From the NCBI RefSeq assembly GCF_023634065.1, contig NZ_JALKCV010000011.1, positions 1 through 64,000 of the forward strand: a stretch of DNA of 64,000 bases, written 5' to 3'. How positions within the stretch are numbered: position 1 is the first letter of the stretch; each line of letters opens with the position of its first letter. This stretch comes from Microbulbifer litoralis. Lineage in GTDB: Bacteria > Pseudomonadota > Gammaproteobacteria > Pseudomonadales > Cellvibrionaceae. Below the pieces are notes generated by a model. It did not search any database. It was given only the letters and a program-made list of their open reading frames with translations, and was not told where the DNA came from. The translations under genes were made by a program, and so were the position numbers. Below are positions 63,607 to 64,000 of the stretch, in pieces.

Positions 63607-64000
63607 CTATGACTTGCCCGGCAGTACCGTCACCGGGCCGATATCCAAGGCCTCGATCTGCTCCTGGATTTTGTCCAGATCGCCGACGATCACCCAGGTA
63701 AACTGCCCCGGCTGCAGGAACTTCTCCGCCGCCTGCTCGACATCCTCGCGTGTCAGGGCGGACACCCGCTGCGGGTAGCCGGCGATATACTCCGGCGACA
63801 GACCCTTCTCCACCTGCCAGGTGATACTGGACAACAGCTGGCCCTTGGTCTGGAAGCGTGCACTCTGCTTGAGAACCTCGTCGTCCCGGTAGTCCGACAA
63901 CTCCTCCCCGGTAACGGGTTTGTCGCCCAGGAAAGCCCGGTATTCCTTCAGCAGTTCCTCGATGGCCTGCGCCGTCTTGTCAGTCTGTACCGGCGCGAAC
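63607..64000 (-). CDS. M16-family metallopeptidase, C-terminal end (partial)
   Basis: The frame is open from the window edge at 64000 to the stop at 63607, giving about 130 residues with the start outside the window. It has EEYRAFLG-type text (LLKEYRAFLGDKPVTGEEL), then TWQVEKGLSPEYIAGYPQRV, ALTREDVEQAAEKFLQPGQF and WVIVGDLDKI. These are typical of the last quarter of pitrilysin/M16 zinc peptidases. The HxxEH site would be in the missing N-terminal part. Confidence 0.85.
   Translation of the reverse strand, partial: FAPVQTDKTAQAIEELLKEYRAFLGDKPVTGEELSDYRDDEVLKQSARFQTKGQLLSSITWQVEKGLSPEYIAGYPQRVSALTREDVEQAAEKFLQPGQFTWVIVGDLDKIQEQIEALDIGPVTVLPGKS

Overview
The window is about 64 kb of high-GC chromosome from a gammaproteobacterium. 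The run gyrA-serC-pheA-tyrA/aroA-cmk-rpsA-ihfB, followed by wbpK/L/M-type genes, is the arrangement known from Pseudomonas. The mtaD-ubiG-mupP-yciK block next to gyrA is also Pseudomonas-like. Many intergenic palindromic repeats suggest a marine Cellvibrionales-type genome such as Microbulbifer; that placement is inference from content and style, not from a database match.

Layout. (1) 1-2.6 kb is accessory DNA: the tail of an IS66-type transposase, an unassigned structured block, an integron attC site with a two-gene lower-GC cassette (VOC protein and GFA-family protein), and a 5'-truncated phage baseplate gene. (2) 2.6-20 kb is a long minus-strand housekeeping series. Read in transcription order it is gyrA, serC, pheA, a tyrA-aroA fusion, cmk, rpsA, ihfB, lapA, lapB, pyrF, comEA-like, then a sugar epimerase, a polyprenyl-phosphate sugar transferase and a WbpM-type dehydratase. 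(3) 20.4-24.1 kb is a plus-strand block: mtaD, ubiG, mupP, yciK. (4) 24.2-34.2 kb holds two small envelope proteins and a five-gene minus-strand operon of circularly permuted ATP-grasp, alpha-E and transglutaminase proteins, a predicted but poorly characterised peptide-ligation system. (5) 34.4-41.3 kb holds a divergent sigma-70 factor, a PagL-like lipid A deacylase, two convergent GT4 glycosyltransferases, a TraB/GumN protein and a phosphate-selective-type porin. (6) 41.3-45.8 kb holds a single-chain indolepyruvate:ferredoxin oxidoreductase and a divergent Lrp/AsnC regulator. (7) 45.9-51.2 kb is a glycan-type cluster: shikimate-kinase-like kinase, hexapeptide acetyltransferase, two methyltransferases, an alpha/alpha-toroid protein and a GT4. 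(8) 51.3-64 kb holds OmpW, a polyamine-catabolism pair (PuuA-like ligase and class III aminotransferase), a GntR/FCD regulator with a patatin, a glyoxalase-type protein, a class V aminotransferase, a SIMPL lipoprotein, a periplasmic amidohydrolase, a GST-like fragment, an MscS channel and the end of an M16 peptidase.

Several repeat families run through the window. One is a palindromic element of about 115 bp (three copies). Another is a CTAG-ended MITE-like element (two copies, one of which supplies the stop codons of two convergent genes). There are also CGGGACT heptad arrays (four sites, one translated into the end of MupP), GGGTGCGCCGTG elements and a perfect 24-bp inverted repeat. Several sit between co-directional genes of one transcription unit, where they could form hairpins in the mRNA.

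No tRNA, rRNA or CRISPR array was recognised. The most interesting candidates are the ATP-grasp/alpha-E/transglutaminase operon, the MITE-like element, and the attC-linked structured block at the left edge.
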